From: Deltaproteobacteria bacterium UBA5799
Lineage (GTDB): Bacteria; Desulfobacterota; GWC2-55-46
Assembly (NCBI GenBank): GCA_002418185.1
Contig: DIDN01000026.1
Span: 1 to 28,889 of the forward strand
Length of the DNA stretch: 28,889 nt
Reading direction: 5' to 3'
The stretch's first letter is position 1. The number at the start of each line of letters is the position of its first letter. Shown here piece after piece: positions 1 to 6,658 of this stretch. Under the pieces are notes generated by a model. The model was not told the origin of the DNA and ran no database searches. It saw nothing but the letters and a program-made list of their open reading frames with translations. A program made the translations under genes and the position numbers.

Positions 1-4
1 TCCC

Positions 5-298
5 TCATGCGTTATCCGTCTCTCCCGCCCGTCCGCCGCCCCCGTCCCCCTTGCCGCGCCGCCCGCCGAGCTTCCCGAGCGTGTCGATAAGGAGGATGCC
101 GGTGATCCCGGCGCCTAAGGCAGCCTCTGCAAGGGCTATGTCAGGGGCCCTCAGGCGCACCCAGGCCAGGGCCATCAAGAGGCTCAGGGTGATGAAAAGG
201 ACAGCCGCCTTGAAGAGGTCCGGTGTCGTGACGAGCCGCCATGCGAGCATCAGAAGCGAAGCGGCCAGGATGAAATCAAGCAGGTTAGCGTTCTCCAT
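5..298 (-). CDS. MbhD/DUF4040-like subunit of Mrp-type antiporter
   Basis: This is a 97-residue protein with three predicted membrane helices (about 5-22, 28-47 and 52-72) and a charged, glycine-rich tail. The helix-2/3 region, with APDIALAEAALG near residues 51-62, is typical of the MbhD/DUF4040 family, which corresponds to a C-terminal piece of MrpA and belongs to Mrp cation/proton antiporters and related membrane-bound hydrogenases. The ATG at 298 has a good Shine-Dalgarno (GGAGGAA) inside the end of mnhG, and the two genes overlap by 14 bases, so it is translationally coupled. Its position after mnhE-F-G implies that mnhB/C/D-type genes follow beyond the left edge. The family call is fairly firm. 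Whether the complex serves an antiporter or a hydrogenase cannot be decided from this fragment. Confidence 0.8.
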   Translation of the reverse strand: MENANLLDFILAASLLMLAWRLVTTPDLFKAAVLFITLSLLMALAWVRLRAPDIALAEAALGAGITGILLIDTLGKLGGRRGKGDGGGGRAGETDNA

Positions 299-599
299 CG
301 CCCTTCCTCCAGGGGCTTACGCCCGACACCCTGGCCGCGTGCGCGATCAGGTAGCTTATGGTCGAGCTGTTTGATATCACCAGGAACCAGATCAGGGCGA
401 GCTTCATCGCCCCGGGGAGCGAACCCGACTGCAGCATGAGCCCCGCGGATATGAGCCCCAGCCCGAGGTTGTCGGCCTTGGTGAGGGCGTGGAGCCTCGT
501 GTAGACGTCGGGGAGGCGTATTATGCCGACCGTCCCGGCGAGGAAAAAGACCGCCCCCGAGACGAGGAGGGCCGTTGAGAGCACGTCGACCATGCTCAT
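285..599 (-). CDS. mnhG: Monovalent cation/H+ antiporter subunit G
   Basis: A 104-residue membrane protein with three predicted helices. The family signature IIRLPDVYTRLHA followed by K-ADNLG (about residues 26-46) identifies the MnhG/MrpG/PhaG family, a small subunit of the multi-subunit Mrp Na+(K+)/H+ antiporter in the inner membrane. Its ATG overlaps the TGA of mnhF (ATGA at 596-599). Its own end overlaps the MbhD-like gene. This tight coupling argues for stoichiometric production of the complex. A second in-frame ATG two codons later (MVDVL) is also possible. Confidence 0.92.
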   Translation of the reverse strand: MSMVDVLSTALLVSGAVFFLAGTVGIIRLPDVYTRLHALTKADNLGLGLISAGLMLQSGSLPGAMKLALIWFLVISNSSTISYLIAHAARVSGVSPWRKGDGER

Positions 600-865
600 T
601 CGCCGCTCCCTTCCCGGCCCCTCATGGTCCTTGCGAAGCCGGCTGAGGTTATGACCGAAAGGAGCGCGAAGACCAATGCGATGTCACGGAGCATGGGCTC
701 TTTCGCGGCCTCGGAAAGGAGGAGGAGCGCGGCGACCCCGGTAGTGCCGAATAGCTGGAATGCGAGCATCCTGTCGGCCCTGGTCGGGCCGCGGAGCACC
801 CGGAAGAGGCCCGCAAGGATGTTAAGGATCAGGAATACCGCAAGCGTGGAATACAGCCCGTCCAT
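596..865 (-). CDS. mnhF: Monovalent cation/H+ antiporter subunit F
   Basis: An 89-residue protein with three predicted membrane helices. The motif RGPTRADRMLAFQ (residues 25-37) after helix 1 is characteristic of MnhF/MrpF subunits. The frame stays open far upstream, but the upstream part is arginine-rich shadow of mnhE. The ATG at 865, eight bases after the mnhE stop, gives the normal family length. It is the second gene of the E-F-G-MbhD cluster and acts in the inner membrane as part of the Mrp complex. Confidence 0.9.
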   Translation of the reverse strand: MDGLYSTLAVFLILNILAGLFRVLRGPTRADRMLAFQLFGTTGVAALLLLSEAAKEPMLRDIALVFALLSVITSAGFARTMRGREGSGE

Positions 866-873
866 ACCGCTCC

Positions 874-1365
874 TCAAGCAAGGCGAAGTCCGAATACGCC
901 TGCAACTTTTTTTTCGAGCGCGCCCAGTTTCCTCACTACGCCGCCGTTTGCGTCCAGCACATGGACCTCGAGGACGTCGGCCTTTATCTCCACGCTCAGG
1001 GTCCCGGGCAGCAGGTTGAGCGCGCCCGCCATGAACGTCCTCGACGCGCTCTCGGGAAGCCTGAGCGGAACCACAAGGAAGGCGGGGGCTATCGGAAGAC
1101 GCGGGTTGAATACGCGGAGCGCCACGTCCAGCCCGGACTGCAGCGATTCCCACGCGAAGAACGGGACGAATACCGCAATGCCCCGCAGGCTTACCGGGGG
1201 CGGGCCTCCGAGGAGCGACCATATGGCCGCCCCCAGGAACGCGAAGGGCACGCCGGCGATGAGCGGCCCCGTGTCGCCGTCCGTGAGCGACCACCAGATG
1301 GCGAGGAGCAGAGCGGCATGCAGGCCTAGGCGGGTAAACCGGAAGTTGCGTCTCGTCACTGGCAT
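874..1365 (-). CDS. mnhE: Monovalent cation/H+ antiporter subunit E
   Basis: A 163-residue protein from the ATG at 1365. Two predicted N-terminal helices (about 14-30 and 34-52) are followed by a longer segment and a cytoplasmic domain with NLLPGTLSVEI, the typical MnhE/MrpE motif, then a short beta-rich part (LEVHVLD). An ATG 31 codons upstream would add a hydrophilic non-family extension lying in the preceding cytochrome gene, so I prefer 1365. There is no Shine-Dalgarno before it. A TATAAT box sits six bases upstream of the ATG, suggesting that transcription may begin at or next to the start codon. It is the first visible gene of the antiporter operon. Confidence 0.9.
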   Translation of the reverse strand: MPVTRRNFRFTRLGLHAALLLAIWWSLTDGDTGPLIAGVPFAFLGAAIWSLLGGPPPVSLRGIAVFVPFFAWESLQSGLDVALRVFNPRLPIAPAFLVVPLRLPESASRTFMAGALNLLPGTLSVEIKADVLEVHVLDANGGVVRKLGALEKKVAGVFGLRLA

Positions 1366-1371
1366 GTTCGT

Positions 1372-1400
1372 ATTATAGAACACCGGGCCGCGGCTTGCCA
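1372..1400 (-). promoter_or_regulatory. Sigma-70-like promoter of mnhE, possibly leaderless
   Basis: On the minus strand a perfect -10 hexamer TATAAT (1372-1377) lies 17 bases after TGGCAA (1395-1400), a weak 3/6 match to -35. The expected transcription start, about seven bases past the -10, coincides with the A of the mnhE ATG at 1365, and no ribosome-binding site is present between them. Confidence 0.5.
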
Positions 1401-1412
1401 GGCATTCCCCGT

Positions 1413-1880
1413 CTACGGGCCTTCGGCATGGCATCCAGTGCAGCCGTCCTCGGGCCATTTCCCGTGGCTTGAAGGCGCCCGCAAAATGCCGTTATCCGGG
1501 TGGTGGCAGCCGAGGCAGCTCTCGTACCCCTCGATCGGATGCGGCACGGGAGCGGCATTGAAGACATGAGCGCTTTCAGCCGGGGCCGCGCTCCGGCCCC
1601 CGGTCTCATCCGAGGATTTCGGCAGGGGCATGCCGTCATGGCACCTCAGGCAGTGCGCCTCTTTCCAGCCCAGGTGTCTCTGCGGGTACGGTCTCGCGGA
1701 ATCGCGCCCGTGGCAGGCGAGGCACCTCTCCCGGCCCTCGACAGAGTGCGGGAGGGCCGGGGCGCTCCTCCCGTCGAGGGCCGCGAGCTGTGGGTTCTGG
1801 ATTATCGCGAAAGCGGCCGTGACCACGAGTATCAGGAAGCCCGTAAGCAGGGCGATATGCGTTGAATAGGTTTCTCTCAT
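1413..1880 (-). CDS. Membrane-anchored tetraheme cytochrome c
   Basis: A 155-residue protein. An uncleaved signal-anchor helix (about 8-27) precedes a periplasmic domain with four CXXCH heme c sites at residues 53-57, 77-81, 122-126 and 147-151. Each pair of hemes lies in a similar module: a PH(S/P)(V/I)EG motif (His45, His114), a CXXCH, a second histidine (His69, His139) next to GW or GKW, and another CXXCH. This looks like an internal duplication that supplies distal histidines for bis-His coordination. The ATG overlaps the stop of the upstream flavocytochrome gene (ATGA at 1877-1880), so the two are coupled and probably form one electron-transfer chain. The exact family and substrate are not recognised. 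Confidence 0.88.
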   Translation of the reverse strand: MRETYSTHIALLTGFLILVVTAAFAIIQNPQLAALDGRSAPALPHSVEGRERCLACHGRDSARPYPQRHLGWKEAHCLRCHDGMPLPKSSDETGGRSAAPAESAHVFNAAPVPHPIEGYESCLGCHHPDNGILRAPSSHGKWPEDGCTGCHAEGP

Positions 1881-3196
1881 ATGAAATTGATGCTCTCCGA
1901 CTGTACCTGCTCCCCGGGCACCCCGAGCTCGTCGAGGGCGTCCTTCACGGCCATCTGCATGGGGTGCGGGCCGCATACGAAATACTGGTATTCGAGCCTC
2001 TCGGGCGTCGTCAGGCGCCGCGCCAATATCTGCGCGCTCATGTAGCCCGTCTCGCCGGCCCAACCGGGATTGGGGCTCTCGACCACGTACACGGTCTTGA
2101 GGTCGACCCTCCCTTCAAGCCCGCCTATCTCTTCCCGGAACGTAGTCTCCTCCCACGACCTGCTGCAATAGAAGAGGAAGAGCGGGCGCTTGTCCCCCCT
2201 GTCGGCGAGCGTCCTGAGCATGCCCATGACCGGGGCTATGCCGACCCCGCCGGCTATGAATACGTAGCCGGGCGCCAGGTGCCTGTCTATGGTGAACATG
2301 CCGTAGGGCCCGTCGATATAGGCGCGGGTCCCCGGGGCCGTCTCCCTTATCCGCGAGGTGAAGTCCCCGAGCTCCTTGATGGTCATGCGGACTTCGTCGT
2401 TCCTCATGGCGCTCGAAGAGAACGAGAAAGGGTTTTCCCTTATGGAGAAGGGCGACCTCCCGAGCGTTAGCCATCCGAACTGCCCGGGCTTGAACGTCAG
2501 GCCCCTGTGTCCGTCGGGCTTCAGGACCAGCGTCCAGGAGCTCCCGCGCTCCTTTAGCACCTTTTCCACCCTGTACGGGGTCCTGAGCATCATCGCCGGC
2601 TTCCCGATGCGGACGTAGACGAGGGCCAGCACCCAGGCCGCGCCGAGGGCTATCCAGAAAAGGCGTTTTGCAGGCGCATGGGAGTAGTAGTCCACCCCCA
2701 TGATGTGCATGACGCCAAGGGCCGCGGCGGCGACAGCCGCGTACCCGTGTATCACCCGCCAGCGCTCGTATGATATGCCGAGCCGCCCGCGGTACACGGA
2801 AGTCGTTATGATCGTCGCGAATAAGACGAGGGCCGCCACGCCTGCGGCGATCCGCCAGGGGACCTCCGACGGGCGGAGGACCGAGAGCGTCTCGGGGCTC
2901 GATAATATGAGAATGGCAGGGTGGGAGAGGATGAAGAAAAACGCGATTATCGATATCTGGCGATGGAAATGGTAGACGACGTCTATGCCGTAGGGGAGAG
3001 TCAGCCACTTGAAGCGCCCGGTGAGGAAAAACTGGAGCCCGGCCATTGAAAGCCCGGAGAACCCGAGGCCGACCGAGAAGTCCCTCCAGAAGTCCCTCCC
3101 TGAAGGGGCCCCGCCTACGAGGAGCACGAGGAGCGGCGAGACCGCGAGCACGAGATATATCGCTATCCAGAAGGCCCCGTAAAGGAGGTGCCTCAT
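1877..3196 (-). CDS. Ferric-reductase-like flavocytochrome b (NAD(P)H:heme/FAD)
   Basis: A 439-residue fusion of a six-helix ferric-reductase-like heme b domain (about 1-200) with an FNR-type flavoreductase. Candidate heme-b histidine pairs are His78/His92 and His150/His164, each 14 residues apart, as in the family. The FAD site is RENPFSFS (253-260), with GPYGMF near 296. The NAD(P) site is GGVGIAP (316-322), and the C-terminal FVCGPHPM (407-413) is typical of ferredoxin-NADP reductase folds. It should move electrons from cytosolic NAD(P)H through FAD and two hemes across the inner membrane. The coupled tetraheme cytochrome is the obvious periplasmic acceptor. A strong Shine-Dalgarno (GGGAGGA) precedes the ATG. 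Ferric, sulfite-type or oxygen-reducing roles cannot be told apart. Confidence 0.88.
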   Translation of the reverse strand: MRHLLYGAFWIAIYLVLAVSPLLVLLVGGAPSGRDFWRDFSVGLGFSGLSMAGLQFFLTGRFKWLTLPYGIDVVYHFHRQISIIAFFFILSHPAILILSSPETLSVLRPSEVPWRIAAGVAALVLFATIITTSVYRGRLGISYERWRVIHGYAAVAAAALGVMHIMGVDYYSHAPAKRLFWIALGAAWVLALVYVRIGKPAMMLRTPYRVEKVLKERGSSWTLVLKPDGHRGLTFKPGQFGWLTLGRSPFSIRENPFSFSSSAMRNDEVRMTIKELGDFTSRIRETAPGTRAYIDGPYGMFTIDRHLAPGYVFIAGGVGIAPVMGMLRTLADRGDKRPLFLFYCSRSWEETTFREEIGGLEGRVDLKTVYVVESPNPGWAGETGYMSAQILARRLTTPERLEYQYFVCGPHPMQMAVKDALDELGVPGEQVQSESINFI

Positions 3197-3282
3197 GCTG
3201 ATATGGTCCTCCCTGAAGGCGGTCCATGAAAGACGGCCCTCAATCCGCCCGCCGGAGTTACGGGCCGGCAGGTCCCGACCAG

Positions 3283-3309
3283 ATTATTTGTCTTTCGCCC
3301 CTTTGTCAA
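3283..3309 (-). promoter_or_regulatory. Promoter of the flavocytochrome/tetraheme operon
   Basis: On the minus strand a perfect -35 TTGACA (3304-3309) is followed after 15 bases by AATAAT (3283-3288, 5/6 match to -10). The spacer is short, so the -10 assignment is uncertain. The predicted start gives an untranslated leader of about 80 bases before the ATG at 3196. Confidence 0.45.
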
Positions 3310-3378
3310 TCCATTTTGGAAGAAACAGGAAAGCGGGAGCCCTTGACTCCCCATACCCGGGGGCGGCAACATCTCTTC

Positions 3379-3408
3379 TTGTCTGGAGCGGTTCCTTGGG
3401 AGTATAAT
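3379..3408 (+). promoter_or_regulatory. Promoter of the histidine kinase/activator operon
   Basis: TTGTCT (3379-3384, 4/6 to -35) is followed after 18 bases by a perfect TATAAT (3403-3408). The predicted start near 3415 lies about 65 bases before the kinase ATG. It is divergent from the flavocytochrome promoter in the same 285-base intergenic region. Confidence 0.6.
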
Positions 3409-3481
3409 CCAGGGCAGGGCCGCGCTCGAAAAACCCGGGCCGCCAGGCCCGGAAAAGCCCATTCCCGACCCGGACCGACCA

Positions 3482-4573
3482 ATGAAGATCGAAGAAGCGC
3501 TCGACAGCCTGGATGCCGCCCTCCTCTACATAGACTGCAGGCACCGCATACAGTGGATGAACAAGAGGGCCGCCGAGTGGTTCGGGACCGGTACGGGCCG
3601 GAGGAGGGCCTGCTACAGGGTCGCGAGCCGGGGCGCCGAGTTCTGCGCCATCTGCCCGACCGGGCGCGCTATCGAATGCGGCACGCCCGCCCACTACGAG
3701 TTCACGCTCGAAGGCGGCGGCAAGCCCCGTGAGCTCGAGGTGGTTGCCGTCCCGGCAAGGGGCCTTGGCGGCGCCCCCGGGAGCGTCTTCGAGATAATAA
3801 TGGACGTGACCGGAAGGGGGCTCATAAGGATAAGGCAGGAGGAGCTTATGGAAAAGGTCGAGAAGATGGCCGCCATAGGCCGGCTTGCCGCCGGAATAGC
3901 GCATGAGCTCAACACCCCGCTCGGGACCATCTCCATAATCTCCGACGAAATAGCCCGAATGGTCGAGAAAGGCGGCCCTGTTCCGGCACGCGAGCTGCTG
4001 AACGAGCACCTCTCCGACATGAAAGGCGAGATAGAGAGGTGCAGGGGCATAATAAACGACCTCCTGGGTTTTTCGCAGGCCGGGGCGACGCGCCTTGTCC
4101 CGATTGACATAAACCCGCTCGTCCAGAGGGCACTCAAGTTCGCATCAAGGGGGAGGGGCCCGGGGTCAGTCGAGCTTTCGACCGACCTCGCCCCCGGAAC
4201 ACCCCGCGCCTGCACGGACCCGGACAGGTTCAGGCAGGTGCTTTTCAACGTCGTAAGGAACGCGATAGACGCGGTCGAGGAGAAAGGGGGCGGAAAGGTG
4301 TCTGTCTCCACCTCGTCCTCTGATGAGGGCTTTGTCCGGGTGAGCGTAACTGACGACGGCCCCGGCATCCCCGGGGAGCTCCTTAAGAGGGTCTTCGAGC
4401 CATTCTTTACTACAAAGCCGGTCGGCAAGGGCACCGGGCTCGGCCTTTCCGTGAGCTACGGCATCATGCGCGACCTCAAGGGCGAGATACAAATAGACAG
4501 CAGGCCGGGGTCTACGAGGGTGGACCTTTTTCTGCCCCAGGCTGCCGGGGGGAACGGGAAGGGGGGCGGCTGA
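3482..4573 (+). CDS. Soluble PAS-domain sensor histidine kinase
   Basis: A 363-residue kinase without membrane helices. An N-terminal PAS domain (about 5-115) contains four cysteines (44, 55, 58, 66), including a CAICP motif often seen in PAS domains of this bacterial group. HisKA carries the phospho-accepting His141 in GIAHELNTPLG. The ATPase domain has the N box (NVVRNAIDA), G1 (DDGPGIP), F box (FEPFFTT) and G2 (GTGLGLS). It should autophosphorylate in response to a cytoplasmic signal and pass the phosphate to the adjacent NtrC-type regulator, whose ATG overlaps its TGA by one base (TGATG, 4571-4575). The PAS cofactor is unknown. The cysteines could hold a metal or be redox-active, but that is inference. 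Confidence 0.93.
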   Translation: MKIEEALDSLDAALLYIDCRHRIQWMNKRAAEWFGTGTGRRRACYRVASRGAEFCAICPTGRAIECGTPAHYEFTLEGGGKPRELEVVAVPARGLGGAPGSVFEIIMDVTGRGLIRIRQEELMEKVEKMAAIGRLAAGIAHELNTPLGTISIISDEIARMVEKGGPVPARELLNEHLSDMKGEIERCRGIINDLLGFSQAGATRLVPIDINPLVQRALKFASRGRGPGSVELSTDLAPGTPRACTDPDRFRQVLFNVVRNAIDAVEEKGGGKVSVSTSSSDEGFVRVSVTDDGPGIPGELLKRVFEPFFTTKPVGKGTGLGLSVSYGIMRDLKGEIQIDSRPGSTRVDLFLPQAAGGNGKGGG

Positions 4574-5886
4574 TGGCGCGCATCCTGGTGCTCGACGACG
4601 ACAGGATATTCAGGAAGACCCTCTGCATGGCGCTATCGGCCCGCGGCCACGACGTAAAGTCCGCCTCGACAGGGGAGGAAGCCCTCTCGATCGCCTCCTC
4701 ATCGCCGTTCGACGCCGCCATAATAGACATGATGATGCCGGGCATGAACGGCTTCGAGGTGCTCTCCAGGCTACGAAATGTCCGGCCCACGACCGCCTGC
4801 GTCATGCTTACCGGGTACGGCTCCATAGCCGACGCGGTCACAGCCATGAAGCTCGGCGGCTATAACTACCTCACGAAACCATGCTCCATAGACGAGATAG
4901 AGAGGGTGCTCTCGGGCATAGCCCCTGCGGACGGGACTGAGCCGGCCTGCCGGGGCATGGCAGGGTCGAGCCCGGCCATGAGGGAGGTGGCGAGGTTCGT
5001 GCGGAGGGTAAAGGACACGGGACTCCCTGTGCTCATCTCAGGCGAGAGCGGCACCGGAAAGGAGCTTGTCGCGCGCGCCCTCCATTACGAGAGCGTGAGG
5101 AAGGAGATGCCCTTTATAGCCGTCAACTGCGCCTCCTTGAAGGCGGGCCTCCTTGAAAACGAGCTCTTCGGCCACGTGAAGGGCGCTTTCACGGGCGCGC
5201 TGGACTCTAAAGAGGGCCTCCTAAGGGCGGCCGACAGCGGCACCCTTTTCATCGACGAGATAGGCGACATGGAGCTACCTGTGCAGGCCATGCTCTTGAG
5301 GTTCATGGAGACCGGCTCGTTCCGGCCCCTGGGCTCCAACCGCGAGTTGAGCGTAAACACGAGGATAGTGGCCGCCATCAACAAGGACATCGAAAAGGAG
5401 GTGGCGGCTGGGAGGTTCAGGCTGGACTTCTATTACAGGCTGAACGTTTGCAGGGTGCATATCCCGCCCCTGAGGGAAAGGCCCGAGGACATACCGGCGC
5501 TTGCGTCTTTCTTCCTCGAGCGGGCTTCGAAAGCGCGCGGGAAGAAGTTCTCCTTCGGCCCCGGGGCATTAGACCTCCTCAAGCGCCACAGCTGGCCCGG
5601 CAACGTAAGGGAGCTAAGGAACCTAATGGAGAGCGCCGCTGTCATGAGCCCGGGCGAGGCAATAACAGAAGCCCTGCTCTCGGATTCGCTCGGGCGCCGG
5701 GACACCGGGCCCATGCCGCGCCAGGAAAAGGGCTCGCTCGAATCCTCCGAGAGGGACTGCATAGCAGGGGTGCTCGAGGCCAACGGCTGGAACGTCAGCC
5801 GCTCGGCCAGGGTCCTCAAGATAGACCGCCGCACGCTGCAGAGGAAGATCGCCAGGTATGGACTGAAGCAGGGCGGTCGCGCCTGA
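4573..5886 (+). CDS. Sigma-54-dependent response regulator (NtrC type)
   Basis: A 437-residue regulator with three domains. The receiver (1-115) has the phospho-accepting Asp52 and Lys102. The AAA+ domain has a Walker A GESGTGKE (157-164), the sigma-54-contacting GAFTGA loop (204-209), a Walker B LFIDEIGD (about 225-232) and WPGNVREL. The C-terminal Fis-type helix-turn-helix covers roughly the last 40 residues (WNVSRSARVLKIDRRTLQRKI). All motifs for activating RNA polymerase-sigma-54 are intact. It is co-transcribed with the upstream kinase. Two palindromes and a consensus -24/-12 promoter directly downstream make the Rrf2/cytochrome oxidase genes its likely target. No specific ortholog name can be given. 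Confidence 0.95.
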   Translation: MARILVLDDDRIFRKTLCMALSARGHDVKSASTGEEALSIASSSPFDAAIIDMMMPGMNGFEVLSRLRNVRPTTACVMLTGYGSIADAVTAMKLGGYNYLTKPCSIDEIERVLSGIAPADGTEPACRGMAGSSPAMREVARFVRRVKDTGLPVLISGESGTGKELVARALHYESVRKEMPFIAVNCASLKAGLLENELFGHVKGAFTGALDSKEGLLRAADSGTLFIDEIGDMELPVQAMLLRFMETGSFRPLGSNRELSVNTRIVAAINKDIEKEVAAGRFRLDFYYRLNVCRVHIPPLRERPEDIPALASFFLERASKARGKKFSFGPGALDLLKRHSWPGNVRELRNLMESAAVMSPGEAITEALLSDSLGRRDTGPMPRQEKGSLESSERDCIAGVLEANGWNVSRSARVLKIDRRTLQRKIARYGLKQGGRA

Positions 5887-5905
5887 ATGGCGCAAGGCGC
5901 AATAC

Positions 5906-5919
5906 TGCCGCATGCGGCA
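5906..5919. promoter_or_regulatory. Palindromic candidate enhancer site 1
   Basis: A perfect 14-bp palindrome, TGCCGCATGCGGCA, lies 20 bases after the activator stop codon. Its centre is about 180 bases upstream of the predicted sigma-54 transcription start, a normal distance for an NtrC-type enhancer. No T-tract follows, so it is not a typical intrinsic terminator. Confidence 0.5.
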
Positions 5920-5988
5920 AGATTGTACATTCGCCCGCAACCATCCGCTATTCCATCTCTTTCACTCCTAAGGAAGACTCTTCGCGGG

Positions 5989-6003
5989 GCGGCATTCTGC
6001 CGC
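5989..6003. promoter_or_regulatory. Inverted-repeat candidate enhancer site 2
   Basis: GCGGCA-TTC-TGCCGC uses the same six-base half-site as site 1 but in the opposite arrangement. Its centre is 83-84 bases from that of site 1 and about 84 bases from the -12 element of the sigma-54 promoter, close to eight helical turns each way. Confidence 0.45.
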
Positions 6004-6066
6004 AGCGACCTTCCGCCTGAAACCCGGACTGAAACGAAAACCCTTTAAAACGGCCCGGCCTGTTCC

Positions 6067-6082
6067 TGGCACGGTTGTTGCA
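6067..6082 (+). promoter_or_regulatory. Sigma-54 (-24/-12) promoter
   Basis: TGGCACG-GTTG-TTGCA at 6067-6082 is a complete match to the sigma-54 consensus, with exactly ten bases between the GG and the GC. The start is expected near 6092, giving a leader of about 75 bases before the Rrf2 gene. It lies directly downstream of a gene for a sigma-54 activator, which supports function. Confidence 0.85.
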
Positions 6083-6168
6083 AAGTTGCCAAGTCGTCAA
6101 TAGGTGATAAGCTATATACATCGGCTGCTCGGCTGCCTTCCGACCGGCGCGGGAAGAGAGGGCGTCAT

Positions 6169-6582
6169 TTGTTCAGGCTAAGCAAGGGGTCTGGTTACGC
6201 CATAGCCGGCCTCGTGTACATGGCGTCGAGCAGCGCGTCCGATTACACCGGGATAGACGAGATATCGAGGGCCACCGGAATTTCGAGACAGTACCTCGCG
6301 AAGCTCTTCCGGACGCTTGCATCGAGAGGCATAGTGAGGTCGGCGAGGGGAAGGGACGGCGGGTTCATGCTCGACAGGGACCCGGGCTCGATAACCCTCC
6401 TCGAGGTCGTCGAGGCCATAGACGGCCCGGTCGAGGCGGGGTGCGTCATAAAGGACGACGGGTGCGCGGACCGTTCAGGGTGCCTGCTCCACTACGTCCT
6501 CAAGAGGTGCTCGGGGAGTGTTGCCAGCATCCTCGCGTCCGAGAGCATAGGGGGGATAGGCCCCGGTTTTTTTTGCAAATAA
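6169..6582 (+). CDS. Rrf2-family transcriptional regulator with cysteine cluster
   Basis: A 137-residue regulator. The N-terminal winged helix-turn-helix (about 8-70) includes GISRQYLAKLFRTL and the wing RGRDGGFML, both standard for Rrf2/IscR/NsrR proteins. Three cysteines, Cys92-x6-Cys99-x5-Cys105, occupy the place where IscR and NsrR bind an iron-sulfur cluster, and a fourth is Cys114. The start is a TTG at 6169, preceded by a purine-rich GGAAGAGAGG. No ATG fits the family N terminus. It lies downstream of the sigma-54 promoter and 76 bases before coxC, so it probably senses oxygen, nitric oxide or Fe-S status and controls the oxidase operon. The signal itself is inferred. Confidence 0.9.
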   Translation: MFRLSKGSGYAIAGLVYMASSSASDYTGIDEISRATGISRQYLAKLFRTLASRGIVRSARGRDGGFMLDRDPGSITLLEVVEAIDGPVEAGCVIKDDGCADRSGCLLHYVLKRCSGSVASILASESIGGIGPGFFCK

Positions 6583-6621
6583 AAAGGACTAAGAAGACCT
6601 TAATTATCCAAATCGAAAAAA

Positions 6622-6636
6622 CCGGCCCTGGGCCGG
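6622..6636. promoter_or_regulatory. Inverted repeat in coxC leader
   Basis: CCGGCCC-T-GGGCCGG, a perfect 7-bp inverted repeat, sits eight bases before the coxC Shine-Dalgarno. On the minus strand it is followed by six T residues like a terminator, but no minus-strand gene ends here. It may be an operator or a small mRNA hairpin affecting coxC translation. Confidence 0.35.
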
Positions 6637-6658
6637 ACTGTCCAGGAGGTAAAACGAG

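Noticed and set aside
2115..3227. Long arginine- and proline-rich minus-strand frame over the flavocytochrome gene
   Set aside because: It is a frame shadow of the flavocytochrome gene; the real product in the other frame has all domain motifs.
6622..6650. Minus-strand intrinsic terminator before coxC
   Set aside because: The stem is followed by T residues on the minus strand, but no minus-strand gene ends here; an operator or leader hairpin is as likely.
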